Source: Splendidivirga corallicola
GTDB lineage: Bacteria; Bacteroidota; Bacteroidia; Cytophagales; Cyclobacteriaceae
DNA length: 64,000 nt
Assembly: GCA_030442035.1 (NCBI GenBank)
Contig: JAUJEA010000010.1
Coordinates: 1 to 64,000 of the forward strand
Direction of reading: 5' to 3'
The translations under genes and the position numbers were made by a program. Below the pieces are notes generated by a model. It made no database searches, was not told where the DNA came from, and saw only the letters and a program-made list of their open reading frames with translations. Positions 53,403 to 63,258 of the stretch are shown in pieces. Each line of letters begins with the position of its first letter. Within the stretch, counting starts at the first letter, position 1.

Positions 53403-54299
53403 ATGAACTACCGTAAACTTGGCAATTCGGATTTGATGATCAGCGAGATAAGTTTTGGTTGTATGTCATTAGGTAATGACGAAGCAGCAGATATTCAATT
53501 GCTTCGCAGCGCCTTCGATCAAGGCATCAACTTCTTTGATACTGCTGATCTGTATCAAAAGGGCACGAATGAAATCATGGTAGGGAAAGCATTGAAAGAT
53601 ATTCGTGACAAGGTTTACATTGCCACAAAAGTTGGCAATCAATGGCGTGACAACGGCGAGGGTTGGGATTGGAATCCCGGAAAAGATTATATACTCACGG
53701 CTGTTAACAACAGTTTAAAACGTTTACAAACAGATTATATAGACTTATATCAACTTCATGGAGGCACCATTGATGATCCTATTGATGAAACTATTGAAGC
53801 TTTTGAAATACTTAAGGAAGCTGGAAAGATAAGGCACTATGGGATCTCTTCTATTCGGCCTAATGTAATCAGGGAGTATGTCAAAAGATCCGATATATGC
53901 AGTGTGATGATACAATATAGTTTGCTGGATCGCAGACCGGAAGAAAGTTGCCTTGCTCTTTTGGAAGAGCACAATATCGGTGTATTGGCAAGAGGAGGAT
54001 TAGCAAGAGGACTGCTGGTTGATAAAACCCCTGTCCCCTATTTGAATTACACTTCGGAGGAAGTTAAAAGAGCAAAAAAGGCTATGACCCCTATGTCGAA
54101 TGGTCGGAGGAACGAAACGCAAACGGCACTTAAATTCATTCTCTACTCATCAGCGGTCTCATCGGCGGTAGTAGGCATCAGAACACAGGATCAGTTGCAA
54201 TCAGCTATAAAAACCAGTTCCCTTCCGGACTTGACAGAGGAAGAAATGCTGGGGTTACAAAAAGCCATTCCAATAAACCTGTATGAACAACATCGATAG
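53403..54299 (+). CDS. Aldo/keto reductase
   Basis: A 298-residue AKR. The catalytic residues are visible: Asp in FFDTADLYQKG, Tyr in the same motif (DLYQKG), Lys in VYIATKVGNQ, and His in IDLYQLHGG. NADP-binding features (SAVVGIRTQDQLQSAI) are near the C-terminus. It reduces an aldehyde or ketone with NADPH; the substrate is not readable. It is a single gene between repeat-filled gaps. Confidence 0.93.
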   Translation: MNYRKLGNSDLMISEISFGCMSLGNDEAADIQLLRSAFDQGINFFDTADLYQKGTNEIMVGKALKDIRDKVYIATKVGNQWRDNGEGWDWNPGKDYILTAVNNSLKRLQTDYIDLYQLHGGTIDDPIDETIEAFEILKEAGKIRHYGISSIRPNVIREYVKRSDICSVMIQYSLLDRRPEESCLALLEEHNIGVLARGGLARGLLVDKTPVPYLNYTSEEVKRAKKAMTPMSNGRRNETQTALKFILYSSAVSSAVVGIRTQDQLQSAIKTSSLPDLTEEEMLGLQKAIPINLYEQHR

Positions 54300-54376
54300 G
54301 TGGTATTACAGTGTTCTATTATGTATTGTGAAAATTTATTTCAATTAATTTCAAGTAATCCCACAGCATTTTAACC

Positions 54377-54384
54377 TAGATTTG
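54377..54384 (+). promoter_or_regulatory. -7 box upstream of the DUF2461 gene
   Basis: TAGATTTG is an exact match to TAnnTTTG, 23 bases before the ATG. No TTG is found 19-21 bases upstream, so this is a partial promoter match. Confidence 0.35.
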
Positions 54385-54407
54385 TTATTCACATTATCCC
54401 TCGCAAA

Positions 54408-55097
54408 ATGAGCAATACTTTTATTCAGTCTTATACATTTGAATTTCTAAAACAACTCAAAGAAAACAACCACCGGGAATGGTTCAACGCTCATAAAAAA
54501 GACTACGAGAAGGCCCATCAAAATGTCATTGCATTTGCAGAAGACCTGATCCACGAGATGAATCAATACGATAATATTGAGACAGCTTCAGGAAAAAAAA
54601 GTCTTTACAGGATTTACAGAGATGTCCGTTTTTCAAAAGATAAGACTCCGTATAAAAGCAATTGGGGAGGTGGTATGAGAAGAGCCACAAAATGGTTAAG
54701 AGGTGGGTATTATTATCAGATCGAGCCAGGAAATACTTTTATCATGGGTGGCTTTTTCGGACCCAATGCCGAAGATCTTAAACATATTCGCCAACAAATA
54801 GCCCAGGACGATGAACCTTTGAGAGCGATCTTAGATGATCAAAAATTTAAAGATTATTTTGGATCACTTCGTGGCTCTTGCCTGAAAACAGCTCCCAAAG
54901 GCTTTGAAAAGGATCATCCTTCCATTGATCTGCTTCGCTACAAACAATTTCTCTTAAAACACAGTTTTACGGATGCCGAGGCACTGAGTGAAGACTTCGT
55001 GTCGCTCCTGGCAGAAGGGTTCAATAACATGAGACCATTTTTTGATTATATGAGCGAGATTCTCACAACAGATCTGAATGGGGTACCCATGGAATGA
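54408..55097 (+). CDS. DUF2461 family protein
   Basis: A 229-residue protein typical of DUF2461 (about 220 residues). Motifs: FLKQLKENNHREWFNAHKKD near residue 14, SLYRIYRDVRFSKDKTPYKS, GGYYYQIEPGNTFIMGGFFG, and TDAEALSEDFVSLLAEGFNN near the end. Function unknown. It is flanked by repeats and lies convergent to glnS. Confidence 0.92.
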   Translation: MSNTFIQSYTFEFLKQLKENNHREWFNAHKKDYEKAHQNVIAFAEDLIHEMNQYDNIETASGKKSLYRIYRDVRFSKDKTPYKSNWGGGMRRATKWLRGGYYYQIEPGNTFIMGGFFGPNAEDLKHIRQQIAQDDEPLRAILDDQKFKDYFGSLRGSCLKTAPKGFEKDHPSIDLLRYKQFLLKHSFTDAEALSEDFVSLLAEGFNNMRPFFDYMSEILTTDLNGVPME

Positions 55098-55226
55098 AAG
55101 AATGATGAATTTTGAATGATGAATTTTGAATGATGAATTATTGTACCCTTTTTAACTCAAAATTCAAAACTAAAAACTCATAATTATCCCCTCGTAATTC
55201 GTAATTGAAGATTCAAAATTAAAAAG
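55098..55226. repeat. Tandem family B and D repeats between convergent genes
   Basis: GAATGATGAATTTT is repeated almost three times at 55101-55140, followed by D units (AACTCAAAATTCAAAACTAA) at 55154-55182 and a reversed B unit (CTCGTAATTCGTAATTGAAG) at 55191-55210. The whole gap between the DUF2461 stop and the glnS stop is repeat. Confidence 0.7.
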
Positions 55227-56912
55227 CTATTTCTTCTGCAACTTAGCCCAGGTGTCTTTCAATGTCACCGTTCTATTAAATATCAGCTTAGCTTCAGTGG
55301 AATCAGGGTCAAGATTGAAATATCCCTGCCTTTCAAATTGAATATGATCCAATGCTTTTAAGGAAGTCACACTTGGTTCTGCTTTTCCCTGAATTATTGC
55401 CAACGAATCGGGATTAAGAAATTCTTTAAAATCCTTTTCTTTATCTCCCGTCGGATCCTCCACCGTGAAAAGCCGGTCATATAAACGGATCTCAGCATCC
55501 ACAGCATGTTGTGCGGAAACCCAGCTCAAGGTAGCTTTTACTTTCTTTCCGCTTGTATCTGATCCGCTTTTCGTATTAGGATCATAAGTACAATACAATG
55601 TGGTAATCTCCCCTGTGGATTCATCTTTATCAAAATCCTCACATTTGATGATATAAGCATATTTCAAACGTACCTCTCTTCCAGGTCCTAACCTGAAAAA
55701 CTTTCTTGGTGGATCCTCCATAAAATCTCCCCTTTCAATATAGATCTCTCTGCTAAAAGGGAGATCTCTCGTGCCTGCATTTTCATCTTCAGGATTGTTA
55801 ATTGCCTTCATCATTTCAACCTCACCTTCAGGGAAATTGGTAATAACCACTTTCAATGGGTTTAATACACCCATTTTCCTGGGAGCCCTTTTATTAAGAT
55901 CTTCTCGTACACTATGTTCCAACAAAGCAATATCTACAATACCGTTTCGCTTGGCTACGCCAATTTTGTCGCAAAAATTCCTGATGGATTCCGGTGTATA
56001 CCCTCTCCTTCTAAATCCTGAAATAGTGGACATTCTTGGATCATCCCAACCATTGACATAATTACCATTGACCAGCTCCAATAACTTTCTTTTACTGGTC
56101 ACCATATAACTTGGGTTCAACCGGGCAAATTCAATCTGCTGCGGATGATGCACATCAAGCTCTTCCAAAAACCAATCATACAATGGCCGGTGCACCTCAA
56201 ATTCCAGTGTACAAAGGGAGTGTGTTACGCCCTCGATAGAATCGGAAAGGCCATGAGCAAAATCATACATGGGGTAGATACACCATTTATCTCCGGTTCT
56301 GTGATGCGCTGCTTTTTTGATCCTGTAGATAGCCGGATCCCTCAAATGCATATTGGGGGAGCTCATATCGATTTTAGCTCTCAATATTTTAGAACCTTCC
56401 TCAAATTCACCAACCTTCATACGCTCAAAGAGATCAAGATTCTCTTCAACACTACGGTTTCTGTAGGGGCTTTCTTTTCCTGCTTCAGTAGGTGTTCCTC
56501 TGGTAGCACTGATCTCCTCAGCGGTTTGATCATCTACATAAGCTTTACCTTTTTTTATCAGTCGGACGGCAAAATCATAGAGCTGATCAAAATAATCGGA
56601 AGCATAAAATTCGCGGTCCTCCCAGTCAAAACCCAACCACCTGATATCTTGTTCGATTGAATTTACATATTCAGTATCCTCAGTTGCCGGATTTGTATCA
56701 TCAAAGCGGAGATTACATTTACCGCCATATTTTTGAGCAGTACCAAAATTAAGACAGATAGATTTTGAGTGCCCAATATGCAGATAACCATTGGGTTCCG
56801 GGGGGAACCGTGTATGGACTCTTCCGTCATTTTTGTTATTGCTTATATCCCCCTCAATGATATGTTCAATAAAATTTAAAGATTCTATTTCTTCTGCTTT
56901 ATTTTCTGTCAT
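55227..56912 (-). CDS. glnS: Glutaminyl-tRNA synthetase
   Basis: A 561-residue class I aminoacyl-tRNA synthetase (E. coli GlnS has 554). The ATP motif is HIGH at residues 45-48 in [17 protein letters not shown]; the second signature reads MVTSKRKL near 270, the GlnRS form of KMSKS. GlnRS-specific features such as [20 protein letters not shown] and [20 protein letters not shown] are present. It charges tRNA-Gln directly. The end ([14 protein letters not shown]) closes the anticodon-binding barrels. Confidence 0.97.
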   Translation of the reverse strand: MTENKAEEIESLNFIEHIIEGDISNNKNDGRVHTRFPPEPNGYLHIGHSKSICLNFGTAQKYGGKCNLRFDDTNPATEDTEYVNSIEQDIRWLGFDWEDREFYASDYFDQLYDFAVRLIKKGKAYVDDQTAEEISATRGTPTEAGKESPYRNRSVEENLDLFERMKVGEFEEGSKILRAKIDMSSPNMHLRDPAIYRIKKAAHHRTGDKWCIYPMYDFAHGLSDSIEGVTHSLCTLEFEVHRPLYDWFLEELDVHHPQQIEFARLNPSYMVTSKRKLLELVNGNYVNGWDDPRMSTISGFRRRGYTPESIRNFCDKIGVAKRNGIVDIALLEHSVREDLNKRAPRKMGVLNPLKVVITNFPEGEVEMMKAINNPEDENAGTRDLPFSREIYIERGDFMEDPPRKFFRLGPGREVRLKYAYIIKCEDFDKDESTGEITTLYCTYDPNTKSGSDTSGKKVKATLSWVSAQHAVDAEIRLYDRLFTVEDPTGDKEKDFKEFLNPDSLAIIQGKAEPSVTSLKALDHIQFERQGYFNLDPDSTEAKLIFNRTVTLKDTWAKLQKK

Positions 56913-57658
56913 GATTAGGTTAATTATCCTTACTCAAAATAAACGCTCAGTTTGAGTCTGCCTCTAACGCCGCAAAGATAATAATAAGTGTCGAAGTCTT
57001 GGAGTGTTGCGGGTTGAAGTATAAAAATTCTGTTTATACATAATCTCCTCTAAGTTTTGATCAAAGGTTTAAATCGATGTTTTGTATTCTTTATTTGGTC
57101 CCACTAAGTTAAGTCCTTAGGTATTAGGTTTCAGTCTCACCATGGTTTTGCAACCCTATTACAAATTGAGATAAGCGATGGTAATTTTGAGTTATGAATC
57201 ATGAATAAATTACGAATTTCAAATGATGAATTACGAACCATCTTTAACACTTAATTACATCAACACCTCAACACAATTTCAGATAGTACCGATGTCAGAC
57301 ACCTTTATGGTGTCAGTACATCTTGTATGATCGAAGCGACCTGAATTACAAATGACAAATTACCATTGCAACGAAACTTTAACACTTCAACACCTCAGAT
57401 CTTTATATGATAGGTATCAGATAATTTCTGGCAGGCTTAAAAACATCATCCAGGCTGAAACCTGACACCTGAAAGCTCTACGATTTTTTACTAAACTAAA
57501 TGGCATTGATTCATTATTTTACAATTATGAAGGCCGCTAAACTATTGCAAATGAGCGATGTAACTTATGGCATAAAAAAAGATGGTAATACTTAAACCTT
57601 TTTTCCAAATTGTTGTCTAATTATTTATCATCCGAAGGCTTGTCAAACAAACGGCACT
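56913..57658. repeat. 746-bp repeat-rich gap
   Basis: At least seven repeat pieces occur: A units at 56986-57022; C units (AGGTATTAGGTTTCAG) at 57120-57136; a B block (ATTACGAATTTCAAATGATG) at 57181-57238; reversed A units at 57241-57281; a GACACC/GGTGTC hairpin at 57298-57314; a B fragment with reversed A units at 57340-57402; and C units (GGCTGAAACCTGACACCTGA) at 57453-57479 followed by the C-element end motif TAAACTAAATGGCATTGATT. The last 150 bases look non-repetitive and hold only a 22-codon ORF. No gene is recognised. Confidence 0.65.
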
Positions 57659-59356
57659 ATGAAAGCACTCACACCGGAAGCTGTCAGAAAGCTAATCACA
57701 GGTAGGAGCCATCCTCCCAAGCAAAGCAACAACTTTGAATCCGGATCTCAGAAAAAGGTATCTTCCAAAAGACAGGAAAAAGCGAGGACCGATACAGGTT
57801 TGGAACCTTATTCCGGTAGCTGGGGAAATCAGGAAATAGCTCATTTACTTAGAAGAACTACATTTGGTATAAATTTCAACGATCTGGCCAATGTTTCATC
57901 CATGACTTTACCTGATCTTGTAACATCATTGCTTCAGGATGAAACACTACCGGACCCTCCACTGAACGTGCGGGATGGATATACCGGGGTTCCCATTGGA
58001 CAAACATGGGTAAACAAATCCGGAGATTTTGATTTCAATCAGGACAAATTGTATTCTTTGGGAGCCTGGACCATGGGACACATGGTTCATCAAAACCTCA
58101 CTTTACGAGAAAAAATGGCGCTGTTCCTGCACAACCATTTTGTCACACAGGTTGAAATTGTGGTGGAAGCAAGACATCTATACAGTTACAATAACCTATT
58201 GCGAGAATATGCGCTGGGAAATTTCAAAGAGTTGACAAAACAAATGACCATCAATCCCGCCATGCTGGTCTATCTGAATGGCAATCTGAATGAGGTTGGT
58301 GCTGCTAATGAAAACTATGCCAGGGAATTGTTCGAACTTTTCACCATAGGAAAAGGAGAGCAGATTGGAGAAGGAGACTACACAAACTATACTGAACAAG
58401 ATGTACTGGCCGCAGCGAGAGTATTGACCGGCTGGGTAAACGATTACCTTGTCAACACTTCAAATTATATTTCAGAGAAACACGACAAAGGCGACAAACA
58501 ATTCTCATCAGCTTTTGACAATGTTGTTCTTTCCAATAATGAAGAGCAGGAATATATAGATCTGATCGAGATGATCTTCAGCAAAAAGGAGACGGCAAGA
58601 TTCATTTGCCGAAAATTATACAGGTGGTTCATCTATTATACAATTGATGATCAGGTCGAGCAACAGGTCATTGATCCGCTGGCTCAGATCATGGTTGATA
58701 ACGATTATGAACTTAAACCAGTTTTGACCACCCTATTCAATAGTGCACACTTCTTTGATGAAGCCAACAGAGGCTGTCTAATCAAAAGTCCTTTGGACCT
58801 GACCATTGGTTTTTTCAGGCAATTCAATGTTGCATTCCCTGACAATGCTGATCTTATAAATCAATACGCCAATTGGCGTTTCGTTTATTTGCTTGCATTA
58901 TTGCAAGAACAGCGACTAGGCGATCCTCCTTCCGTGGCAGGTTGGCCGGCTTACTATCAGGAGCCGCAGTTTTATCAGATCTGGATAAATGCCGCTACTT
59001 TACCCTTCAAAAGAGATTTGACCAACTTCTTTACGCTTGGACCTGGATATGAATCAGGAGACTTTATATTGGGTATTGATCCGATTGCCATGGCTGAAAG
59101 TGTGAGTCAACCAAGTGATCCAAATATCCTAATTCAGGAGTTAATTGACTTATTATACTCCATTGACCTGATTCAGGATCAAAAGGATTTTCTGAAGGAA
59201 GTTTTGATACCTGGTCTTCCGGATTTCGAGTGGACTGTGGAATGGAACAATTACAAAAGTGATCCTGATGATCCGAACAAGTTGGCTGCCGTCAGTTCAA
59301 AATTAAGGGCATTATTTAGCACCATGTTATCCATGGCTGAATATCAATTATCTTAA
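57659..59356 (+). CDS. DUF1800 family protein
   Basis: A 565-residue protein of the DUF1800 family. Motifs: LLRRTTFGINFNDLANVSSM near 65, NENYARELFELFTIGKGE near 222, and the repeated helices of the domain. The first 55 residues are basic and low in complexity and contain no clear signal peptide. The family is almost always encoded beside DUF1501, as here (10-base gap), and the pair is thought to act at the cell envelope, but its chemistry is not established. Confidence 0.92.
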   Translation: MKALTPEAVRKLITGRSHPPKQSNNFESGSQKKVSSKRQEKARTDTGLEPYSGSWGNQEIAHLLRRTTFGINFNDLANVSSMTLPDLVTSLLQDETLPDPPLNVRDGYTGVPIGQTWVNKSGDFDFNQDKLYSLGAWTMGHMVHQNLTLREKMALFLHNHFVTQVEIVVEARHLYSYNNLLREYALGNFKELTKQMTINPAMLVYLNGNLNEVGAANENYARELFELFTIGKGEQIGEGDYTNYTEQDVLAAARVLTGWVNDYLVNTSNYISEKHDKGDKQFSSAFDNVVLSNNEEQEYIDLIEMIFSKKETARFICRKLYRWFIYYTIDDQVEQQVIDPLAQIMVDNDYELKPVLTTLFNSAHFFDEANRGCLIKSPLDLTIGFFRQFNVAFPDNADLINQYANWRFVYLLALLQEQRLGDPPSVAGWPAYYQEPQFYQIWINAATLPFKRDLTNFFTLGPGYESGDFILGIDPIAMAESVSQPSDPNILIQELIDLLYSIDLIQDQKDFLKEVLIPGLPDFEWTVEWNNYKSDPDDPNKLAAVSSKLRALFSTMLSMAEYQLS

Positions 59357-59366
59357 ATATTGATCC

Positions 59367-60947
59367 ATGAAAAGAAGAGAATTTTTAAAAAGGTCGGCTC
59401 CAGCGGTTACATTACCGTTCCTAATGGGGGGTGTACCAATCAGAGCCATTGGCAAATCTTCCTTTTTTGAACAGTTTGTAACAACCGGCGAGGAAAATAA
59501 CAGAATACTTGTATTAGTTCAATTGAACGGAGGAAACGACGGCCTCAATACGATTATACCCCTGGATCAGTATAGTAACTTATTCAATGCAAGGTCCAAT
59601 GTATTAATACCGGAGGAAAAAGTCATTTCATTAATTGATGATACCGGACTGCACCCTTCTATGAGTTCGGTCCATTCGCTTTTCCAGGAAAAGAAGATAG
59701 GCATTTTACAAGGGGTAGGTTATCCCAATCCTAATTTTTCTCATTTCAGGTCAACCGAGATCATGGTTTCGGCCTCTGATGCTGATGAGGTGATAAAAAC
59801 AGGATGGCTGGGAAGATATCTTGATCGTGATTACCCTGAATATCCCGAAGGTTTCCCCAATGACAATACACCTGATCCGCTGGCCATTACCATGGGAGCA
59901 ATCGTGTCCACTACATGCCAGGGACCTATTACCAATATGGGCATTGCCATTAGCCGCAATGACGCACTTTATAACCTAAATGGTGAGGATTTCGGAGAAG
60001 TACCCGATAACAATTATGGTCATGAATTAAGCTTTATAAGACAAACACAATTACAGACACAATTATATTTACAAACCGTAAGTGATGCCGCCTCCAAAGC
60101 ACAAAACCTTTCTTCTCTGTATCCTGAAGCAGGTGAGAACACCTTGGCAGATCAATTGAAAATTGTAGCTCAGCTCATCGCAGGCGGTCTTCAAACAAGC
60201 ATTTATGTGGTCAGTCTTGGCGGCTTTGACACCCATGCGGAGCAAATTCAAATGGGAACCGGGACTGATACTGGTCTACATGCAGACCTGTTACAAAAAC
60301 TGTCAGATGCAATCCTCGCCTTCCAGGATGATCTGAATTTGTTGGGTCATGAAGATCGTGTTGTGGGAATGACTTTCTCAGAGTTTGGAAGACGAATCAG
60401 GTCAAATATAAGCTATGGAACGGATCATGGCACTTCGGGGCCGGTCATTGTTTTTGGCACATCCGTTAACCCAATCCTGCAGGGTGATAATCCCGAAATT
60501 CCGGCATCATTGGATCAAGAGGACAATTTACCTATGCAATTTGATTTCAGATCTGTTTATGGCTCAATTTTAAAGGACTGGTTCTGCGTGGATGAGCAGG
60601 TTATTTCCACGCTCCTATTCCGGGATTTCCAATACCTGCCAGTCATTAAAACGGATAATGTTACAGGTTTGGAAGATGAGATCACGGACGCATCACCTCT
60701 GGGACAAAATTATCCAAACCCTGCAAACAACTTTACTACAATCAAATTCAGATCCTCTGGCGGGCATTTGGAAGTTAGTTTATTTGATTTTCAAGGAAAG
60801 AAAATTGAAACGTTTATTAACAAAAATATCCCGGTTGGTGAGCATGAGCTACGTATTGACACGGGTTCGTTAAGAAATGCCATTTACTACTATCAAATGA
60901 AACATGCCAACAAGGTTTTCACCAAAAAGATGGTAGTTCAGCGATAA
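59367..60947 (+). CDS. DUF1501 protein with type A T9SS sorting domain
   Basis: A 526-residue protein. The N-terminus MKRREFLKRSAPAVTLPFLM has a twin-arginine-like pattern and hydrophobic stretch. The DUF1501 domain (about 45-430) has ILVLVQLNGGNDGLNTIIPL, VVSLGGFDTHAEQIQ and TFSEFGRRIRSN followed by GTDHGTSGPVIVFG, resembling the sulfatase/phosphatase superfamily with conserved Asp and His. The last 80 residues are a type A T9SS domain (LGQNYPNPANNFTTIKF to KMVVQR). A Tat-type start with T9SS export is an unusual pairing, though common in this family in Bacteroidota. Confidence 0.92.
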   Translation: MKRREFLKRSAPAVTLPFLMGGVPIRAIGKSSFFEQFVTTGEENNRILVLVQLNGGNDGLNTIIPLDQYSNLFNARSNVLIPEEKVISLIDDTGLHPSMSSVHSLFQEKKIGILQGVGYPNPNFSHFRSTEIMVSASDADEVIKTGWLGRYLDRDYPEYPEGFPNDNTPDPLAITMGAIVSTTCQGPITNMGIAISRNDALYNLNGEDFGEVPDNNYGHELSFIRQTQLQTQLYLQTVSDAASKAQNLSSLYPEAGENTLADQLKIVAQLIAGGLQTSIYVVSLGGFDTHAEQIQMGTGTDTGLHADLLQKLSDAILAFQDDLNLLGHEDRVVGMTFSEFGRRIRSNISYGTDHGTSGPVIVFGTSVNPILQGDNPEIPASLDQEDNLPMQFDFRSVYGSILKDWFCVDEQVISTLLFRDFQYLPVIKTDNVTGLEDEITDASPLGQNYPNPANNFTTIKFRSSGGHLEVSLFDFQGKKIETFINKNIPVGEHELRIDTGSLRNAIYYYQMKHANKVFTKKMVVQR

Positions 60948-61443
60948 TGCGTTACCAGGGAATTCACCACTTGAAATGATATTTGGTCATTCACATCAAT
61001 GATAACAGGCATTTTATCCGTCTAATAATTTTGATTTTTTCATGATTCCCGTTTTGGGATGTAATATAGCCCCGTGTATAGGCAAGATTAAAGCCTCTTT
61101 TCGATGTCTTTGCTAATTTGGCGCGTTTTTGCCGTATTTCTTATTTATCCATTTTGGTCTTCATAAAAAACTCATTCTCAGTAGCAATAAGTTTAATAGT
61201 ATATGTTGTGCGTTAAGCGATTTTCACATTGATTTTTCACAAAGCCTGTCTTCACCACGTGTACAGTAAACCACCCATATTTGTTTTTTCTTTGTGCCTG
61301 TTTTGCTCTAAAATTGATAAAAAATCAAACTTTGAACTGGGGTAAAAGATGCATATTACTTAACTCCATGTCTCTTAACAAGTTAAAAATTTACATTATT
61401 TCCGATTGATGAATGGATAAGTAATTACAAAATATTAGGTGCT
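60948..61443. other. 496-base gap without recognised genes
   Basis: No coding region, tRNA or repeat family member is recognised. A weak promoter candidate for the gene at 61444 is TTTG at 61331-61334, a 19-base spacer, and TATTACTT at 61354-61361; the latter keeps only TA and one or two other box bases. A small stem TTGAT/ATCAA lies near 61315-61328. Confidence 0.3.
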
Positions 61444-61776
61444 ATGACGAAGAAAACTATTATCGAAAAATTTGATCAATTACCAAAAGAGATCGTTTTG
61501 AAATTGATAGAAGAATATCCTTGTGGATTTGCTGACAACCTGATCAGATGCGAGGATGAGAATGGTAAGCGAATTTCTGCCTTACCATTTGAAACTGAAG
61601 AAGAATATTATTTAATTCGCATGAGTACTTCTGAAGCGCAAAGGAACTTCGACGATGTCAGAGTACTGGGTCCGCAAGACATGATCAACGAAGAAAACTT
61701 ATCATTCGGTATGGACGACGGGTTTTCTGAGTTTGATGAGGACACAGTTGATTTCGGAGAAGAGCCTTTCATTTAA
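61444..61776 (+). CDS. Small acidic hypothetical protein
   Basis: A 110-residue protein, strongly acidic in the last 35 residues (FGMDDGFSEFDEDTVDFGEE). No signal peptide or membrane segment. The first part (EKFDQLPKEIVLKLIEEYPC) looks helical. The family is not recognised. It lies 41 bases upstream of the ammonia-lyase gene on the same strand and may be co-transcribed. It could be a small partner or regulatory protein, but nothing in the sequence proves this. Confidence 0.65.
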   Translation: MTKKTIIEKFDQLPKEIVLKLIEEYPCGFADNLIRCEDENGKRISALPFETEEEYYLIRMSTSEAQRNFDDVRVLGPQDMINEENLSFGMDDGFSEFDEDTVDFGEEPFI

Positions 61777-61817
61777 TTGTCTTTGTTAGTATATCACTAA
61801 AGTTGACCTAAGGAAGT

Positions 61818-62972
61818 ATGGAGAAAGTTTTAAATTCGAAATGTTGTCACGCATTCAATCCTGATTTTGTGGATAGTCCTGTACTACCACAACTGGATGA
61901 CCCTAAGAATGTGTTCACATTTCATAAAACACTCTCGAATTACAAGTCAACTCCATTAATAACATTAAAGAGTTTAGCTCATCACCTCAATGTTGGTGAG
62001 ATATGGATAAAAGATGAATCTAAAAGATTTGGTCTCAACGCCTTTAAAGGGTTGGGTGCTTCTTATGCGATACATCGATTTTTAAAGCAGTATCCCGGAG
62101 AAACCACGTTTTGCTCCGCCACGGATGGAAATCATGGTAAAGCACTTGCCTGGGCGTCAAAACTGTTTAATTGCAAAGCGAGAATTTTTGTTCCACACTA
62201 TACTTCAGAGGGGCGGATCCGACAAATAGAGAAATATGGTGCGATCGTAGAAAGGGTACGGGGTGATTATGATTCAAGTATATTAGCAGCTATTGAAGCC
62301 AGCGAAAAAGAGGGATGGTCTTTAATCCAGGACACTTCATGGAAAGGTTACACTGAGATACCCAAATGGATCATGTCTGGTTATCTCACCAGCTTATTGG
62401 AAATTGAAAGTACACTTTTTAAAAACAAAGAATCAAAGGTGGACTTTGTGTTCTTGCAGGCCGGTGTAGGCAGCTGGGCTGCTAGCGTGGTTTGGTATTT
62501 ACGTCAAAAGTATGGTGAACATGTTCCTAAGATAATCATTGTTGAACCAAGGGCTTCTGATGGTCTGTTACAATCCATAAGAGTAAACAATTTGGTTAAG
62601 TCCAAAGGAACCGGAGAAACGATCATGGCTGGCCTCAACTGTGGAACACCTTCTGTACTTGCCTGGGAAATACTCAAAAATTCGGCTCACTATTTCATGA
62701 CAATCTCAGATTCCTACAGTAAGCTGGCTATGAGGCAATTGTTTTATCCCCACGTTAACGATCCGAGCATTATATCCGGAGAATCAGGAGCAGCAGGTTT
62801 GGCAGCTATACTTTCTATTTTTAATGATAGAGAATTGGTGCCTCTTAGAAATAGTTTAGGGATCAATCAAAACTCCAGAATACTTTTATTCAATACAGAG
62901 GGTGATACTGATAGATCCTCTTTTGAAGATATCACTTATTCTGAAATTAATTCAGGCCTTATCTCAGCTTAA
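61818..62972 (+). CDS. dpaL: Diaminopropionate ammonia-lyase
   Basis: A 384-residue PLP enzyme. It converts 2,3-diaminopropionate to pyruvate and two ammonia. The PLP lysine is Lys77 in NAFKGLGASYAI, and Asp103 in SATDGNHGKALAW is the likely base for the D-isomer, as in the E. coli enzyme. The motif GVGSWAASVVWYLRQKYGEH and the C-terminal GESGAAGLAA support the family. Length is near that of other DpaL proteins (about 400). A stand-alone gene apart from the acidic protein upstream. Serine/threonine dehydratase is a less likely alternative. Confidence 0.9.
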   Translation: MEKVLNSKCCHAFNPDFVDSPVLPQLDDPKNVFTFHKTLSNYKSTPLITLKSLAHHLNVGEIWIKDESKRFGLNAFKGLGASYAIHRFLKQYPGETTFCSATDGNHGKALAWASKLFNCKARIFVPHYTSEGRIRQIEKYGAIVERVRGDYDSSILAAIEASEKEGWSLIQDTSWKGYTEIPKWIMSGYLTSLLEIESTLFKNKESKVDFVFLQAGVGSWAASVVWYLRQKYGEHVPKIIIVEPRASDGLLQSIRVNNLVKSKGTGETIMAGLNCGTPSVLAWEILKNSAHYFMTISDSYSKLAMRQLFYPHVNDPSIISGESGAAGLAAILSIFNDRELVPLRNSLGINQNSRILLFNTEGDTDRSSFEDITYSEINSGLISA

Positions 62973-63258
62973 AAATAAAACACTGTATTCAACCAGCCCT
63001 CATCAAAAAATTGAATTCTTAAATTTCAAGAAAATGAGTATCAAAAAAGAACCAGTTTCAATCATCATTAAACTCGTTCCAAATCTGTTCAGGACACACA
63101 TCAATATTATTGCTAATAAGATCCTTGGCCGGTTACTTTAAATAAAAGCAGTTTCTCCATGAATTATGCATGTAAAAGGTAAACAGGCGATTAACTTTTA
63201 CACAAAATATCCACAAAGAAACTTGCTTGAGGAAACAATCTATTAAAAAACAGAAAAT
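62973..63258. other. Gap between dpaL and the aquaporin gene
   Basis: Nothing secure. A 35-codon ORF starting MSIKKEPVSIIIKL at 63034 is possible but has no supporting motif. No strong terminator is visible between these convergent genes. Confidence 0.3.

Noticed and set aside
131-57402. CRISPR array interpretation of the intergenic repeats
   Set aside because: Units are 7-8 bp or irregular blocks, spacing is not constant, copies occur in both orientations, and there are no cas genes.
60948-61443. Possible tRNA or small RNA gene in the gap
   Set aside because: No cloverleaf, no T-loop consensus and no strong hairpin with a T-tract could be found.
62902-63141. 79-codon plus-strand ORF overlapping the dpaL end
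   Set aside because: Its first part is the dpaL sequence in another frame, and the remainder has no motif; only a weak 35-codon ORF remains.
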